A stretch of 33,144 nucleotides of DNA from Chloroflexota bacterium (GCA_018969485.1 JAGWYG010000032.1:1-33144), one strand, 5' to 3'; positions 15,219 through 23,872 are shown, numbered from the stretch's first letter. Notes: generated from the sequence alone by a model not told the origin. Translations and numbers: made by a program.

Positions 15219-16978
15219 CACAATCGCTCGCCAAACTCTGCGCTGCGCCGCTGAAAGAACCAGTAGCCCGCCACCAGCACCGCCAGCGCCGTGACGAAGA
15301 CGCGTGCGAGGCTGTCGAGGCCGGGCACCGCCGGTGAGGGCACCTGCCCGCTGCTCACCACGTTGCCGTACAGCACCTCGCGATAGAAGTCGATCAGCGA
15401 GGCCATCGGATTGAGCCAGCGTACGACCTGTGCGGTGGTGCCGCCGATGGCATCGAGGGAATACACCACGGGCGTCAGGAAGAACCAGAACTGCACCATG
15501 ATCCCGATCAAGTGTACCGCATCGCGGAAGAACACCGCCAGTGCGGCCAGCAGGAATACGACGCCGGCCACGAAGATCGTCTGCAGGGCGATCAGCACCG
15601 GCAGGTAGCCGACGGTCCAACTGAGGTTGGTGATCCGGCCGGCCTGCTGCAGCGGCGGATAGAGCGCCTGGACGATGGCGATGACGATGAACAGCATCGG
15701 CAGCGAGAGGATGAAGTTGAGCAGGCTCGAGAGCACGGCGGTGAGCGGCAGCACCTCGCGCGGGAAGAAGACTTTCTTCACCAGCGGGCCGTTGTCGATG
15801 ACGCTGCGCGCGCCGCTGACGAGCGCCTCGGCGCAGAAGTTCCACGGCAACAGCCCCACGATGAGGAAGACGGGGTACATCGCGATGTTCGAGGGCAGAA
15901 ACACGGCGAAGACGAGCCAGAACACCAGCATCAGCAGCAGCGGCGAGAGCTGCGTCCACAGGTAGCCGAGCGCGCTGCCACGATAGCGCACCCGCAGGTC
16001 GCGCAGCACCAGGTTCTGGATGAGCTCGCGGTACTGCCACAGTTCGCCGATCTTGCGCACGATGCCGGCGCTGCGCTCGACGGCGATGCCCGCGAGTCCG
16101 ACGACGAGACCGACGCCGGTGGCGAGCAGCAGCAGCGCGGCAATGTGGCGCTCGACGGGGCCGGGCGGCAGGCTGGCGCGCGCGCTGCGCCGCGCATCGC
16201 CCGCCGCATCGGGGTCGAACCGCGCGTCGAGCTCGCGGTAGAGGTAAGCGAGCGCCTGGCGTACCGTCAGCGCCGCCGCCGTGGCGCGCCGCCGCTCGGC
16301 GCTGCCAGCGACGGTCGCCGGCAATTCGATGCGGGTGAGGCGCTCCTCGCGTGCCTCGAGCGCCCGCGCCAGGTCGCTGCGCTCTTCGGTGGTCAGATCG
16401 TCGACGCGCACCTGGGCCGACACCGGTTCGATCGGCCGGTTGAGCGGCACCGCGCTGGTGCGGATCAGATCGCGCAGGCGCGCCTGGAACGTCGTCGTCG
16501 GCGGACTGCCGCGCAGCGCGACGACCAGTTCCCAGCCCATCAGGTTGCGCAGGATCTCGCGGCCGCCGGCGGCCCGCGCCTGGCGTGCCAGCGTCTCGGC
16601 GGCGTCATCGGCGAGCAGCGCGGCCTCGGCGGCGCTGCGGCCGGCGGCGACGATGGTGAACTGCCCCGACTGGCCGGCGATGACGCGCGCGTCCAGCGTC
16701 GGCGTGCCGAAGCCGGGATAGCGGGCCGCGAGCGATTCGCGCGATTGCAGCACGACGGCGGCCAGGTCGGGGTCCTGTGGGCCATCGGCGAAGAGCTCGG
16801 CATAGCGCGACGTGCTCAGCGCGACCTGCGCGCTGGCTTCGTAGCGCACGGGCTGCGAGAGCACGCGCGGCGCGGCGATCAGCAGCGCGCCGACGACGCA
16901 GCCCATCAGCCAGAGCCATTCGCCGGCGCGCAGCGGGCCGAACGGGCGCCCGGCCAGCGCCATGTATCGCGCACTCAT
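15218..16978 (-). CDS. Wzz-like chain-length domain fused to ABC-2 glycan export permease (Wzm-like)
   Basis: A 586-residue membrane protein made of two parts. The C-terminal part (about 316-586) is a standard Wzm/TagG-type ABC-2 permease: LRDLRVRYRGSALGYLWTQL, six hydrophobic helices and NPMASLIDFYREVLYG. The N-terminal part has one helix at 22-38, then an exported region of about 235 residues beginning YEASAQVALSTSRYAEL, and a second helix at 278-300. That helix is preceded by a Pro-rich SLPPGP and contains spaced glycines (GVGLVVGLAG), the layout of Wzz-type chain-length regulators. Such domains usually belong to separate proteins. The start at 16978 shares its A with the upstream stop (TGATG); the stop is likewise coupled to the ATPase. 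The Wzz assignment rests on architecture, not on a profile match. Confidence 0.88.
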   Translation of the reverse strand: MSARYMALAGRPFGPLRAGEWLWLMGCVVGALLIAAPRVLSQPVRYEASAQVALSTSRYAELFADGPQDPDLAAVVLQSRESLAARYPGFGTPTLDARVIAGQSGQFTIVAAGRSAAEAALLADDAAETLARQARAAGGREILRNLMGWELVVALRGSPPTTTFQARLRDLIRTSAVPLNRPIEPVSAQVRVDDLTTEERSDLARALEAREERLTRIELPATVAGSAERRRATAAALTVRQALAYLYRELDARFDPDAAGDARRSARASLPPGPVERHIAALLLLATGVGLVVGLAGIAVERSAGIVRKIGELWQYRELIQNLVLRDLRVRYRGSALGYLWTQLSPLLLMLVFWLVFAVFLPSNIAMYPVFLIVGLLPWNFCAEALVSGARSVIDNGPLVKKVFFPREVLPLTAVLSSLLNFILSLPMLFIVIAIVQALYPPLQQAGRITNLSWTVGYLPVLIALQTIFVAGVVFLLAALAVFFRDAVHLIGIMVQFWFFLTPVVYSLDAIGGTTAQVVRWLNPMASLIDFYREVLYGNVVSSGQVPSPAVPGLDSLARVFVTALAVLVAGYWFFQRRSAEFGERL

Positions 16979-18816
16979 CACGGCAGCCATACCTCGAGCT
17001 CGCACTGCTGACCCGCCGTCAGGTCGATGATCACCAGGCGATCGCGGATCGCTGCCGCGTCGAGGATCGCGCCGTCGCAGCGCGCCTGTCGCACGCGATC
17101 GGGCAGTTCCAGCGTCAGGCCGGGCAGATCGGCGGGGCTGGCGTTGGTGATCCGCGCGCGCAACGCGCCGTCACTGCCATGCGGCAGGGGCTCGATGGTG
17201 AGCGCGGCGACCGCATGCGCCCGATCGGCGATCTCGGCCAGCGGGGCGATCCAGACCTGCCCCAGATCACGCCGGTTGGCCGCCGCCGCCACGACCATGC
17301 GCCAGGCGGCGATCTGCCCATCGCTGACGACTTCCTCGGTGTGGGCCCAGAAGTCGGTCATGCCGCCGGCGTCGATGATGCGCAACAGTTGCTCGAGCGC
17401 CAGTTGGACGCGCGCCTCGGTCAGGTAGAAGTCGGGGCAGGCAGTGATGCGCTCGTGGCCCGGCACCGGCCGACACTGGGCAGCAGCGGCACTGACCAGG
17501 TGGTACTGGGGCTGGGAGGGGCCCCAGTGCGTCCGCGTCACCGAGGTGATGCCGGCATCGGCGAGCGCATTCCACGCGGCATCGGTCATGCCGGCACTGC
17601 TGCTCCAGGGGAACGCCAGCGAACGGGCGGGCGGCACATCGCGTTCGGCCGCGATCTCGCGCCATGCCGTCAGATCGGCGCGCCATTCGTCGAGCGTGGC
17701 CAGGCCGCCGTGCAGGTGGCTGAAGGTATGGCTCTGCAGGTCGTGCCCGGCAGCGCGCAGCGGATCGATCAGGTCACCGAAGTACCATGCCGGATCGGTT
17801 GCGCTGCTGCCCAGCGGATCGGGGGCGAACCACGGCGTCTTCAGCCAGACGTCGTTGGGCCAGCCGCCAGCGACGCCGGCCCAGCGGAACGTGGGATCCC
17901 CCATGAATGTGCGCCCGGCGGGATTGCCATCGAGGAAATTGTAGCCATTGGCGTAATAGGTGGCCCGGACATCATAGGCGTCGAAGAGCTCCATCGTCGT
18001 GGTGACGCCCCGCCGCATGCGCAGGCCGCGCAGGACCGGATCCTGGTCGGCGAGGGGATCATCCAGCGAGCGTGAATGCACCAGGCCGCCCATCGTCGTC
18101 TCCCAGTCGAACGAGAACGACACGGCAGCCCGGCGACCGTCGGGCCATGGCAGCGCCCGCACCGCGCCCGGCGGCGCGAGGACCCGGGTGGCCGCGGTGT
18201 GCTGCCCCAGCGGCCAGGTGCCCCCGCGGACGACCGGCATGTCGAGATAGACGCGGTCGTCGGAGGAGAGTTCGAGATGGACCTGCAGGCGCCGCGCACC
18301 AGCCGGCGCGGCGGCGGTGGCGGCGATCGTGCTCCAGGTGGCTGGCGGGGCGTCGGCCGTCCAGCGCACCACCGGCTGCCACGGGCTCAGCGCACTGCGG
18401 ATGGTCCGGTCGGTCGGGTCGAGCCAGTCGAACCGGACGCGGGCGCGGGTGGCCGAGCGGCCGTCGCTGAGCGCCCGGATGCTGACGCAGTAGGTGGTGT
18501 CGGCGGCGACGTCGACGGCCGGCATGATCGCCGCGTTGGCGATGCCCAGCAACTGCAGCGCGCGGCCGTCGCCGTCGAGATCGAACCCCTGGCCGTCGAT
18601 CGCCGGGCCGCGCAGCACGGCGCCGGGGGCGAGCGCGCGCCAGCCGGCGGGTAACGTGCTGCCAGATTCGGCCAGCAGTGCGGGGTTGCGCACCAGGTTG
18701 GGGCCGAACCAGAGGAATGCCTGGCAGGTGCCCATCCGGGTGTACCCCAGCCAGAGCACGATGCCGAGGAGCACTGTGACGCTGCTCCAGCCGAGGAGTG
18801 CTCCCATCCGCCGCAT
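16978..18816 (-). CDS. Membrane-anchored polysaccharide deacetylase-like protein (CE4/NodB)
   Basis: A 612-residue exported protein. An N-terminal helix (about 10-25) is followed by a jelly-roll-like region (about 40-215) that may bind carbohydrate. The NodB domain follows. Motif 1 is SFSFDWE with D237, where the usual second Asp is replaced by Trp. Motif 2 is SHTFSH with H363 and H367, the metal-binding pair. Motif 3 is LAFPW near 400. It is predicted to deacetylate N-acetylated sugars of a cell-surface polymer. I prefer the ATG at 18816. A GTG at 18864 is in frame but overlaps the predicted -10 box, so it would lie upstream of the transcript. It is the first gene of the export operon and is coupled to the permease by TGATG. 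Confidence 0.85.
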   Translation of the reverse strand: MRRMGALLGWSSVTVLLGIVLWLGYTRMGTCQAFLWFGPNLVRNPALLAESGSTLPAGWRALAPGAVLRGPAIDGQGFDLDGDGRALQLLGIANAAIMPAVDVAADTTYCVSIRALSDGRSATRARVRFDWLDPTDRTIRSALSPWQPVVRWTADAPPATWSTIAATAAAPAGARRLQVHLELSSDDRVYLDMPVVRGGTWPLGQHTAATRVLAPPGAVRALPWPDGRRAAVSFSFDWETTMGGLVHSRSLDDPLADQDPVLRGLRMRRGVTTTMELFDAYDVRATYYANGYNFLDGNPAGRTFMGDPTFRWAGVAGGWPNDVWLKTPWFAPDPLGSSATDPAWYFGDLIDPLRAAGHDLQSHTFSHLHGGLATLDEWRADLTAWREIAAERDVPPARSLAFPWSSSAGMTDAAWNALADAGITSVTRTHWGPSQPQYHLVSAAAAQCRPVPGHERITACPDFYLTEARVQLALEQLLRIIDAGGMTDFWAHTEEVVSDGQIAAWRMVVAAAANRRDLGQVWIAPLAEIADRAHAVAALTIEPLPHGSDGALRARITNASPADLPGLTLELPDRVRQARCDGAILDAAAIRDRLVIIDLTAGQQCELEVWLP

Positions 18817-18864
18817 GTGTCTTCGCCCATTTCGTGGTGCATGGGCACCCGTCGTGCCGCTCAC

Positions 18865-18873
18865 ATTCTACCA
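18865..18873 (-). promoter_or_regulatory. Extended -10 promoter (TGG TAGAAT) for the glycan export operon
   Basis: Minus-strand TAGAAT (18870-18865) preceded directly by TGG. The -35 region is poor, as expected for extended -10 promoters. It would start transcription near 18858, about 40 bases before the deacetylase ATG. It faces away from the guaA promoter 80 bases to the right. Confidence 0.5.
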
Positions 18874-18947
18874 CAGGCCTGAGTACCGGACAGGTGCGCA
18901 GCCCTGCACCCCCGCCACTCCGGCCAGCAGGCCGGCGCGACATGCTG

Positions 18948-18956
18948 TGCTATACT
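18948..18956 (+). promoter_or_regulatory. Extended -10 promoter (TGC TATACT) for guaA
   Basis: TATACT at 18951-18956 directly preceded by TGC; no clear -35 hexamer 17 bases upstream. The surrounding GTGCTATACTCG is identical to the block upstream of the PP2C phosphatase gene. The leader to guaA would be about 85 bases. Confidence 0.6.
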
Positions 18957-18978
18957 CGCGGGGTCATGCCGCACTGCC

Positions 18979-19006
18979 GGTGGCCCGGCGCATGGCGCTG
19001 GCCACC
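18979..19006 (+). other. Stem-loop in the guaA leader
   Basis: GGTGGCC (18979-18985) pairs perfectly with GGCCACC (19000-19006), and the stem can be extended past one bulge. It lies between the promoter and the guaA start. I see no purine-riboswitch core around it, so I call it only a leader hairpin. Confidence 0.4.
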
Positions 19007-19048
19007 CGGGCCCGGGGCACCGTCCGATCAACAGCAAGGCGAGCTGCG

Positions 19049-20596
19049 ATGAACGAATCGATCCTGGTGCTGGACTTCGGCTCACAGACCGCCCAGTTGA
19101 TCGTGCGGCGCATCCGTGAACTGGGCGTCTACAGCGAATTGCTCCCGCACGATGTCGCCGAGCGTGATGCGTTGGCGCGTGCACCGCGGGGCATCGTGCT
19201 CTCGGGTGGCCCGGCGAGCGTCTATGCCGCCGGGGCGCCGGCCCTGCCAGGCTGGCTGCCCGATGCCGGCCTGCCGGTGCTGGGGATCTGCTATGGGATG
19301 CAACTCCAGGCCCATGCGCTCGGCGGCGCGGTCGAGGGGCTGCAGCACCGCGAATTCGGCCCGGCAACGCTGCACGTCGACGGCGCATCGGCCCTGTTCG
19401 CCGACACACCCGACGAGCAACTGGTATGGATGAGCCACGGCGATCACATCGCACGCCTGCCCGCGGGATTCGTCACGCTGGCGCGGAGCCCCGGTGCGCC
19501 ACACGCCGCCGCCGGCGACGAGCACCGCCGCTGGTACGGCATGCAGTTTCATCCCGAGGTGCGGCATACCGCCCACGGCGATACCATCCTGCGCAACTTC
19601 ATCTATCGCATCTGCGGCTGCGCCGGCGGCTGGCGCGCCGAGCACGTCGTCGACGACGCCATTGCGCGTGTGCGGGCGCAGATTGGCCCGCGCCACGCGA
19701 TCTGCGGCCTCTCCGGCGGCGTCGACTCGGCCGTCGCCGCATTGCTGGTGCATCGCGCCATCGGCGACCGGCTCACCTGCGTGTTCGTCGACAATGGCCT
19801 GCTGCGTCGCGGCGAGGCGCAGCAGGTGGTCGAGACCTTCCGCGAGCACCTGCGCGTGCCGCTGGTGGTGGTCGATGCGGCAGCACGCTTCCTCGATGCG
19901 CTGGCTGGCGTCACCGATCCCGAGCAGAAGCGCGTCATCATCGGCGAGCACTTCATCCGGGTGTTCGAACGCGAGGCGCGCCGACTGATCGCCGACGACG
20001 AGCGGCCGTTCCTGGTGCAGGGCACGCTCTACCCCGACGTCATCGAGAGCCGCGCGCCCGATCGCCAGCGTGGCGTCACCATCAAGACGCACCACAACGT
20101 CGGCGGGCTGCCCGCCGACATGCAACTGTCGCTCGTCGAGCCGCTGCGCTATCTGTTCAAGGACGAGGTGCGCGCCGCCGGATCGCTCCTCGGCCTGCCC
20201 GATGCGTGGGTCTGGCGCCACCCGTTCCCCGGCCCCGGCCTGGCGGTGCGCGTGCTCGGCGCGATCACCGTCGGGCGGCTGGAGACGCTGCGCGCGGCGG
20301 ACGCGATCTTCCTCGAGGAACTGCATGCCGCCGGGCTGTATCGTGCGACGCAGCAGGCATTCGCGGTGCTGCTGCCGGTGCGCAGCGTCGGGGTGATGGG
20401 CGATGGCCGGACCTACGGCGAGACGTTGGCGTTGCGTGCGGTGACGACGGACGACTTCATGACGGCGGATTGGGCCAGGCTGCCGCCCGAACTGCTGGCG
20501 CGCGTCAGCAGCCGGATCGTCAACGAAGTTCCCGCGGTGAACCGCGTGGTCTACGATATCTCGTCGAAGCCGCCGGCGACGATCGAGTGGGAATGA
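19049..20596 (+). CDS. guaA: GMP synthase (glutamine-hydrolysing)
   Basis: Converts XMP to GMP with glutamine and ATP, the last step of guanine nucleotide synthesis. The class I glutamine amidotransferase domain shows GICYGMQ with nucleophile C81, and HPEV with H168 and E170. The ATP-pyrophosphatase domain has the P-loop SGGVDS at 222-227. The C-terminal dimerisation domain ends in the standard PPATIEWE. At 515 residues it is of normal length. The ATG at 19049 gives the canonical N-terminus [11 protein letters not shown]; an open frame from 18494 is not part of the gene. Mevalonate kinase follows after 26 bases. Confidence 0.97.
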   Translation: MNESILVLDFGSQTAQLIVRRIRELGVYSELLPHDVAERDALARAPRGIVLSGGPASVYAAGAPALPGWLPDAGLPVLGICYGMQLQAHALGGAVEGLQHREFGPATLHVDGASALFADTPDEQLVWMSHGDHIARLPAGFVTLARSPGAPHAAAGDEHRRWYGMQFHPEVRHTAHGDTILRNFIYRICGCAGGWRAEHVVDDAIARVRAQIGPRHAICGLSGGVDSAVAALLVHRAIGDRLTCVFVDNGLLRRGEAQQVVETFREHLRVPLVVVDAAARFLDALAGVTDPEQKRVIIGEHFIRVFEREARRLIADDERPFLVQGTLYPDVIESRAPDRQRGVTIKTHHNVGGLPADMQLSLVEPLRYLFKDEVRAAGSLLGLPDAWVWRHPFPGPGLAVRVLGAITVGRLETLRAADAIFLEELHAAGLYRATQQAFAVLLPVRSVGVMGDGRTYGETLALRAVTTDDFMTADWARLPPELLARVSSRIVNEVPAVNRVVYDISSKPPATIEWE

Positions 20597-20622
20597 GGCT
20601 GCCGGCGGCGAGGGGGGGCGCG

Positions 20623-21573
20623 ATGATCCGTGGCTCGGCGTGTGCCAAGGTGATCGTGTGCGGCGAGCACGCGGTCGTGTATGGTGCGCCGGCGATCGCC
20701 GTGCCGCTACCACAGGTGCGCGTGACGGTGACGCTGCGCCCGGGCGCGGCGGGCAGCGGGCCGACGTTCAGCTCGCCGCAGGCTGCGTCCGACGGGCTGG
20801 CCGCCACCTTCGGCCCATGGCTGCGGCAGGTGGCGGCGCATGTCGGCACGAGCGCCGACGTCTGCTGTGCCATCGATTCGGCGGTACCGATCGCCAGCGG
20901 CATGGGCAGCGGCGCCGCCTTGGCGACTGCACTCGTGCGCGCGCTGGCGGCAGCGGCCGGCCGCGATGCCGATCCGGCGCTGGTGGCCGAGCTGGTCGCG
21001 GTCAGCGAGCAGGCGCTGCACGGCACGCCGAGCGGCATCGACCAGACGGTGATCGCGCGCGAGCAGCCGATCTGGTTTCGCCGCGGCGCGGCGCCCGGCG
21101 ATGCGCCAACGATCGAGCCGCTGGTGATCGCCCGGCCGCTCACGCTCGTGATCGGCGATACGGGCGAACGCAGTCCGACGCGCCAGATGGTGACGGCAGT
21201 GCGACAGCTCCGGGCGACAGCGCCGATGCTGGTCGAGGCGGCCTTCGCCGCGATCGGGGCGGCGACGCTCCAGGCACGCGTGGCGTTGCAGGACGGCGAT
21301 CAGGCGCTGCTGGGCCGGTGCCTGGACGCCTGTCACGATGCGCTGGCCACGATCGGGGTGTCGTGTGCGGCCCTCGATCGGCTGGTGTGTGCCGCGCGGG
21401 CTGCCGGTGCATCCGGCGCCAAGCTCGCCGGCGCCGGCGGTGGTGGCGTGATGATCGCCCTGGCGCCGGCACCAGATGCGGCTGCGGCGATCGCTGCGGC
21501 CGTGCGGCGCGCCGGCGCGGCCACGGTGCTGGTCGCTCCCGTCGCGGCGACGGCAGGCGCCACGATCCCGTAG
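20623..21573 (+). CDS. mvk: Mevalonate kinase
   Basis: GHMP kinase of 316 residues that phosphorylates mevalonate on the way to isopentenyl diphosphate. Motifs: N-terminal ACAKVIVCGEHAVVYGAPAIA, where GEHAVVYG is characteristic of mevalonate kinases; the ATP loop PIASGMGSGAA (89-99); GTPSGIDQT with catalytic D140; and KLAGAGGGG near 267. GAGGGGGG lies upstream of the ATG at 20623. Most bacteria make isoprenoids by the MEP route. A mevalonate pathway is known in Roseiflexus and Chloroflexus, the former using a mevalonate-phosphate decarboxylase variant. No other pathway gene lies in this window. Probably cotranscribed with guaA. Confidence 0.93.
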   Translation: MIRGSACAKVIVCGEHAVVYGAPAIAVPLPQVRVTVTLRPGAAGSGPTFSSPQAASDGLAATFGPWLRQVAAHVGTSADVCCAIDSAVPIASGMGSGAALATALVRALAAAAGRDADPALVAELVAVSEQALHGTPSGIDQTVIAREQPIWFRRGAAPGDAPTIEPLVIARPLTLVIGDTGERSPTRQMVTAVRQLRATAPMLVEAAFAAIGAATLQARVALQDGDQALLGRCLDACHDALATIGVSCAALDRLVCAARAAGASGAKLAGAGGGGVMIALAPAPDAAAAIAAAVRRAGAATVLVAPVAATAGATIP

Positions 21574-21640
21574 GGCGGCAGCGCGCCATGCCCGAGGAAC
21601 CATTGACGTTGCCGGCGCCCTGATGGCAGCGCGCCGCCGA

Positions 21641-21669
21641 TTGCCCACGCGGCGCCGATGCCCTATAAT
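21641..21669 (+). promoter_or_regulatory. recO promoter: TTGCCC-N17-TATAAT
   Basis: A -35-like TTGCCC at 21641-21646 and a consensus TATAAT at 21664-21669 with the optimal 17-base spacer. It lies in the gap between mevalonate kinase and recO, so recO probably does not depend on the guaA promoter. Confidence 0.75.
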
Positions 21670-21683
21670 GCCGGGCATACGGT

Positions 21684-21706
21684 CGGCCGGCAGCCTGCGC
21701 CGGCCG
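21684..21706 (+). other. Leader stem-loop before recO
   Basis: CGGCCGGC and GCCGGCCG form a perfect 8-bp GC stem around a 7-base loop, with two further G-U pairs possible at the base. It begins about 8 bases after the expected transcript start and ends 11 bases before the GGAGG ribosome site, a place where it could affect mRNA stability or translation. Confidence 0.5.
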
Positions 21707-21726
21707 GTGCGCCACCCGGAGGTGCG

Positions 21727-22509
21727 ATGCGCGAGCGTCTTTCACGGACCGATGCGATCATCATTCGGCGCGGCGTGCTCGGCGAGGCCGACCGCCTGCT
21801 GACGATCCTCACGCCGGCGGGCAAGCGCCGGGTGGTGGCGCGCGGCGCGCGCAAGCTCACCAGTCGGATCGCGGGGCACATCGAGCTGTTCAGCCACGTG
21901 CACCTGCTGCTTGCCGAAGGCCGCAGCCTCGACATCGTCACCCAGAGCAGCATCATCGACGGATTCGCGCGGCTGCGTGGCGATCTGGCCAGCATCGGCG
22001 GCGCCTACTACATCGCCGAGCTCGTCGACCGCCTGAGCGAGATCGACGTCGACGATCCGGCGCTGTTCCGCGTCGTCCTCGACGCCCTCGGCGCCCTCGA
22101 CCAGGGCGCGGCCGTCGGGCCGACCCTGCGCTGGTACGAACTCCACGCGCTCGAACGCCTGGGCTATCGGCCCGAGCTCCACCACTGCGTCCGGTGCGGC
22201 GCGCTGCTCGACGAGCGGGCCTGCCGGCTCGACCCCGCAGCGGGCGGCATGTGCTGCCCGTCGTGCGCCGCACATGCCGCCGGCGGCCTCACGCTCAGCC
22301 TGGCATGTTTCAAGCTGCTGCGCTACCTGCAGCTGCAACCGATCGACCAGGCACTCACCCCGCGGATCACTGCGGCGACCGGCAGCGAGGCCGAGCGGGC
22401 GATGCACCTGATCCTGCAGCAGCTCCTCAGCCGCGATCTCGCATCGCGTGCATTTCTGGCCGAAGCCAGTCGGGGCCCGGCCGGCCAACCAGTCTCGGAT
22501 ACGCGGTAA
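21727..22509 (+). CDS. recO: DNA repair protein RecO
   Basis: Recombination mediator that helps load RecA onto SSB-covered DNA. The N-terminal OB-fold begins RTDAIIIRRGVLGEADRLLTIL and contains LTSRIAGHIELFSHVHLLLAEG, typical of RecO. The helical domain carries a zinc-finger-like set, CVRC at 155-158 and CCPSC at 176-180. At 260 residues it is of normal length. GGAGG lies 4 bases before the ATG at 21727. A longer frame from 21658 would run through the promoter and hairpin. Confidence 0.93.
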   Translation: MRERLSRTDAIIIRRGVLGEADRLLTILTPAGKRRVVARGARKLTSRIAGHIELFSHVHLLLAEGRSLDIVTQSSIIDGFARLRGDLASIGGAYYIAELVDRLSEIDVDDPALFRVVLDALGALDQGAAVGPTLRWYELHALERLGYRPELHHCVRCGALLDERACRLDPAAGGMCCPSCAAHAAGGLTLSLACFKLLRYLQLQPIDQALTPRITAATGSEAERAMHLILQQLLSRDLASRAFLAEASRGPAGQPVSDTR

Positions 22510-22527
22510 TGCAGAAGGGGGACGGAC

Positions 22528-23079
22528 GTGGCGTACATCGACACACTTCTGAGTCGTGGTGAGCAGGTGCGGTACGTGGCGCGGCGGCATGTGCTGGTGC
22601 TGATCGGCAACATTCTTCCCGAGGTCGTGATGATCCTGGCGCTGGTCGGCGTGGCAGTCGCCGCCGGCACGGCGCTGCCCGAAGCCGCCGGCGGCGAGTT
22701 TGGCGTGCGCAACGTGGTCCTGATCGGGTGTCTGGCGGTGAGCGCGGTGCTGCTGGCCCGCGCCGCACTCGACTTCGTGCGCTGGAATACCGAGCTGTTC
22801 GTGGTGACCACGGCGCGCGTGATCATCACACGCGGCATCATCGGCAAGGAAGTGCTCGATTCGTCGCTCGAAAAGATCAATGACATCGAGCTGCGCCAGA
22901 GTGCCTTCGGCCGCATGTTCGACTACGGCGACATCGAAGTGCTCACCGGCGCCGAGGCGGGCGTCAACCTGCTGCCACGCATCGCGCGGCCGATCGAGTT
23001 CAAGCGGGCGATGCTGGAAGCCAAGCAGGACATGGCGCGCGACCTGCGCGGCGGCCCGGTGGGCGAGGTGGCCAGCTAG
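22528..23079 (+). CDS. Bacterial PH-domain membrane protein (DUF304/YdbS-like)
   Basis: A 183-residue protein with two hydrophobic segments (about 22-45 and 62-82), followed by a bacterial pleckstrin-homology-like domain. The block WNTELFVVTTARVIITRGIIGKEVLDSSLEKINDIE has the family's TxxRVIxxxG and I/Vxxxxxx-I-D/N layout, with FDYGDIEVLTGAEAG after it. These proteins sit at the inner membrane with the PH domain in the cytoplasm; their role is generally unknown. The GTG start at 22528 has AAGGGGG upstream and follows recO by 18 bases, so the two are probably cotranscribed. Confidence 0.82.
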   Translation: MAYIDTLLSRGEQVRYVARRHVLVLIGNILPEVVMILALVGVAVAAGTALPEAAGGEFGVRNVVLIGCLAVSAVLLARAALDFVRWNTELFVVTTARVIITRGIIGKEVLDSSLEKINDIELRQSAFGRMFDYGDIEVLTGAEAGVNLLPRIARPIEFKRAMLEAKQDMARDLRGGPVGEVAS

Positions 23080-23752
23080 CCCGGATGAGCGGTGGCCGTC
23101 CCGGGTGGGGCTCCCTCGGCATCCGGTGCGCCACGGAGCCGATGGGGGCCCCGCTCGCTGCGGCATCGTGTTCGCACGCCCCCTGCGGCCCCGCGAGGGG
23201 TGTGACGTGACGTGCTGCAGTGCGCAGGAGCATGCGACGAGCGATCGCGATCTCCTCGCCGCGAAGCAGCGGGGGCGGGCGGCCGTTCGACGGTGGCGAC
23301 CGTGCCGCGGCCGCACGAACGGGTACAGGCGATGCCAGCACTTCCCCGACGGCGCGCCGTCGCCCTGCAGGGGCGGCCACCCGGGCCAGGGCCGCCTCCG
23401 CGGCCTCCTGCCACCGCCAGCGCAGGCGGGCTGCGCGGCGATGGAGCCGAGGGGTTGCCCCCGTGCGGGAGTAGGTTTCGCTGGGGGAGGCAGAGGATAC
23501 GGACGTCTGATGCGGCCAGCGCACGTCCAGGCGGCGCGGGCTGTCCGGCCAGGGCGCGGGCGCCGCAGGTGGCCAGGCGCGCCGCGGCACAACGGTGTGG
23601 TGCGGCGTTCGCGGACAAACTGCCATGCCGCAGTGCTGTCGCGATGGTGCTCGCTGCGATGCGGCATCCCCTGAAGCATGCGCCGCCAACGCAGCCTGGT
23701 GGGCGCCGCCTACGCCCGAAACGTTCCATCACACCCTCCTGCGAGGGATGAG
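23080..23752. other. Gene-free GC-rich stretch with hairpins and a structured repeat
   Basis: About 670 bases between the PH-domain gene and the tRNA promoter. Long open frames exist on both strands, but they are low-complexity Arg/Pro/Ala translations with no recognisable domain, so I do not call a gene. Visible structure includes a CCCCT...AGGGG stem around 23180-23200, a copy of the intergenic repeat at 23421-23484, and a CCCTC-CTGC-GAGGG hairpin at 23734-23747 just before the tRNA promoter. Confidence 0.55.
23421..23484 (+). repeat. Intergenic structured repeat, copy 1 (block A then block B)
   Basis: Block A (23421-23462) contains GCGCAG-GCGGG-CTGCGC (6-bp stem), then GCGATGGAGCCGA, then GGGG-TTG-CCCC (4-bp stem). 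Block B (23466-23484) is CGGGAGTAGGTTTCGCTGG. Block A recurs in opposite orientation at 32365-32406 with only a few differences, and block B recurs at 32271-32288. The two hairpins are kept in both copies. Confidence 0.75.
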
Positions 23753-23781
23753 TTGACAGCACTCGCCGCGCGTGCTACTAT
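23753..23781 (+). promoter_or_regulatory. tRNA-Arg promoter: TTGACA-N17-TACTAT
   Basis: A perfect consensus -35, TTGACA (23753-23758), an exact 17-base spacer and TACTAT (23776-23781), preceded by TGC as an extended -10. It ends 11 bases before the tRNA 5' end. This is the strongest promoter visible in the window, fitting a stable RNA gene. Confidence 0.9.
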
Positions 23782-23792
23782 CTGACCGTCGC

Positions 23793-23869
23793 GGCCCCGT
23801 AGCTCAATTGGATAGAGCGCCAGCCTCCGGAGCTGGAGGTTACTGGTTCAAATCCAGTCGGGGTCACCA
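23793..23869 (+). tRNA. tRNA-Arg (anticodon CCG)
   Basis: A complete 77-base cloverleaf with encoded CCA. The acceptor stem GGCCCCG/CGGGGTC has one G-U pair. The D stem is GCTC/GAGC. The anticodon arm CCAGC-CTCCGGA-GCTGG gives anticodon CCG, reading CGG arginine codons. The variable loop is AGGTT and the T arm is ACTGG-TTCAAAT-CCAGT. The discriminator base is A. Confidence 0.97.
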
Positions 23870-23872
23870 CAA

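Noticed and set aside
14007-16040. A 677-residue reading of the ATPase with a long N-terminal extension
   Set aside because: The extension is a shadow of the permease; the ATG at 15218, coupled by TGATG, gives a normal Wzt start.
18957-19048. Purine riboswitch in the guaA leader
   Set aside because: Only about 85 bases, and I cannot find the conserved three-way junction; only a simple hairpin is visible.
18494-20596. A 700-residue form of GuaA
   Set aside because: The extension crosses the divergent promoter region and the deacetylase gene; the ATG at 19049 gives the canonical N-terminus.
21742-23679. A 645-codon minus-strand open frame over recO, the PH gene and the gene-free gap
   Set aside because: Antisense to two real genes; the part in the gap is low-complexity Arg/Pro/Ala and carries only the repeat.
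23080-23752. CRISPR array or insertion sequence in the gene-free stretch
   Set aside because: No regularly spaced repeats, no transposase reading and no terminal inverted repeats or target duplications could be found by eye.
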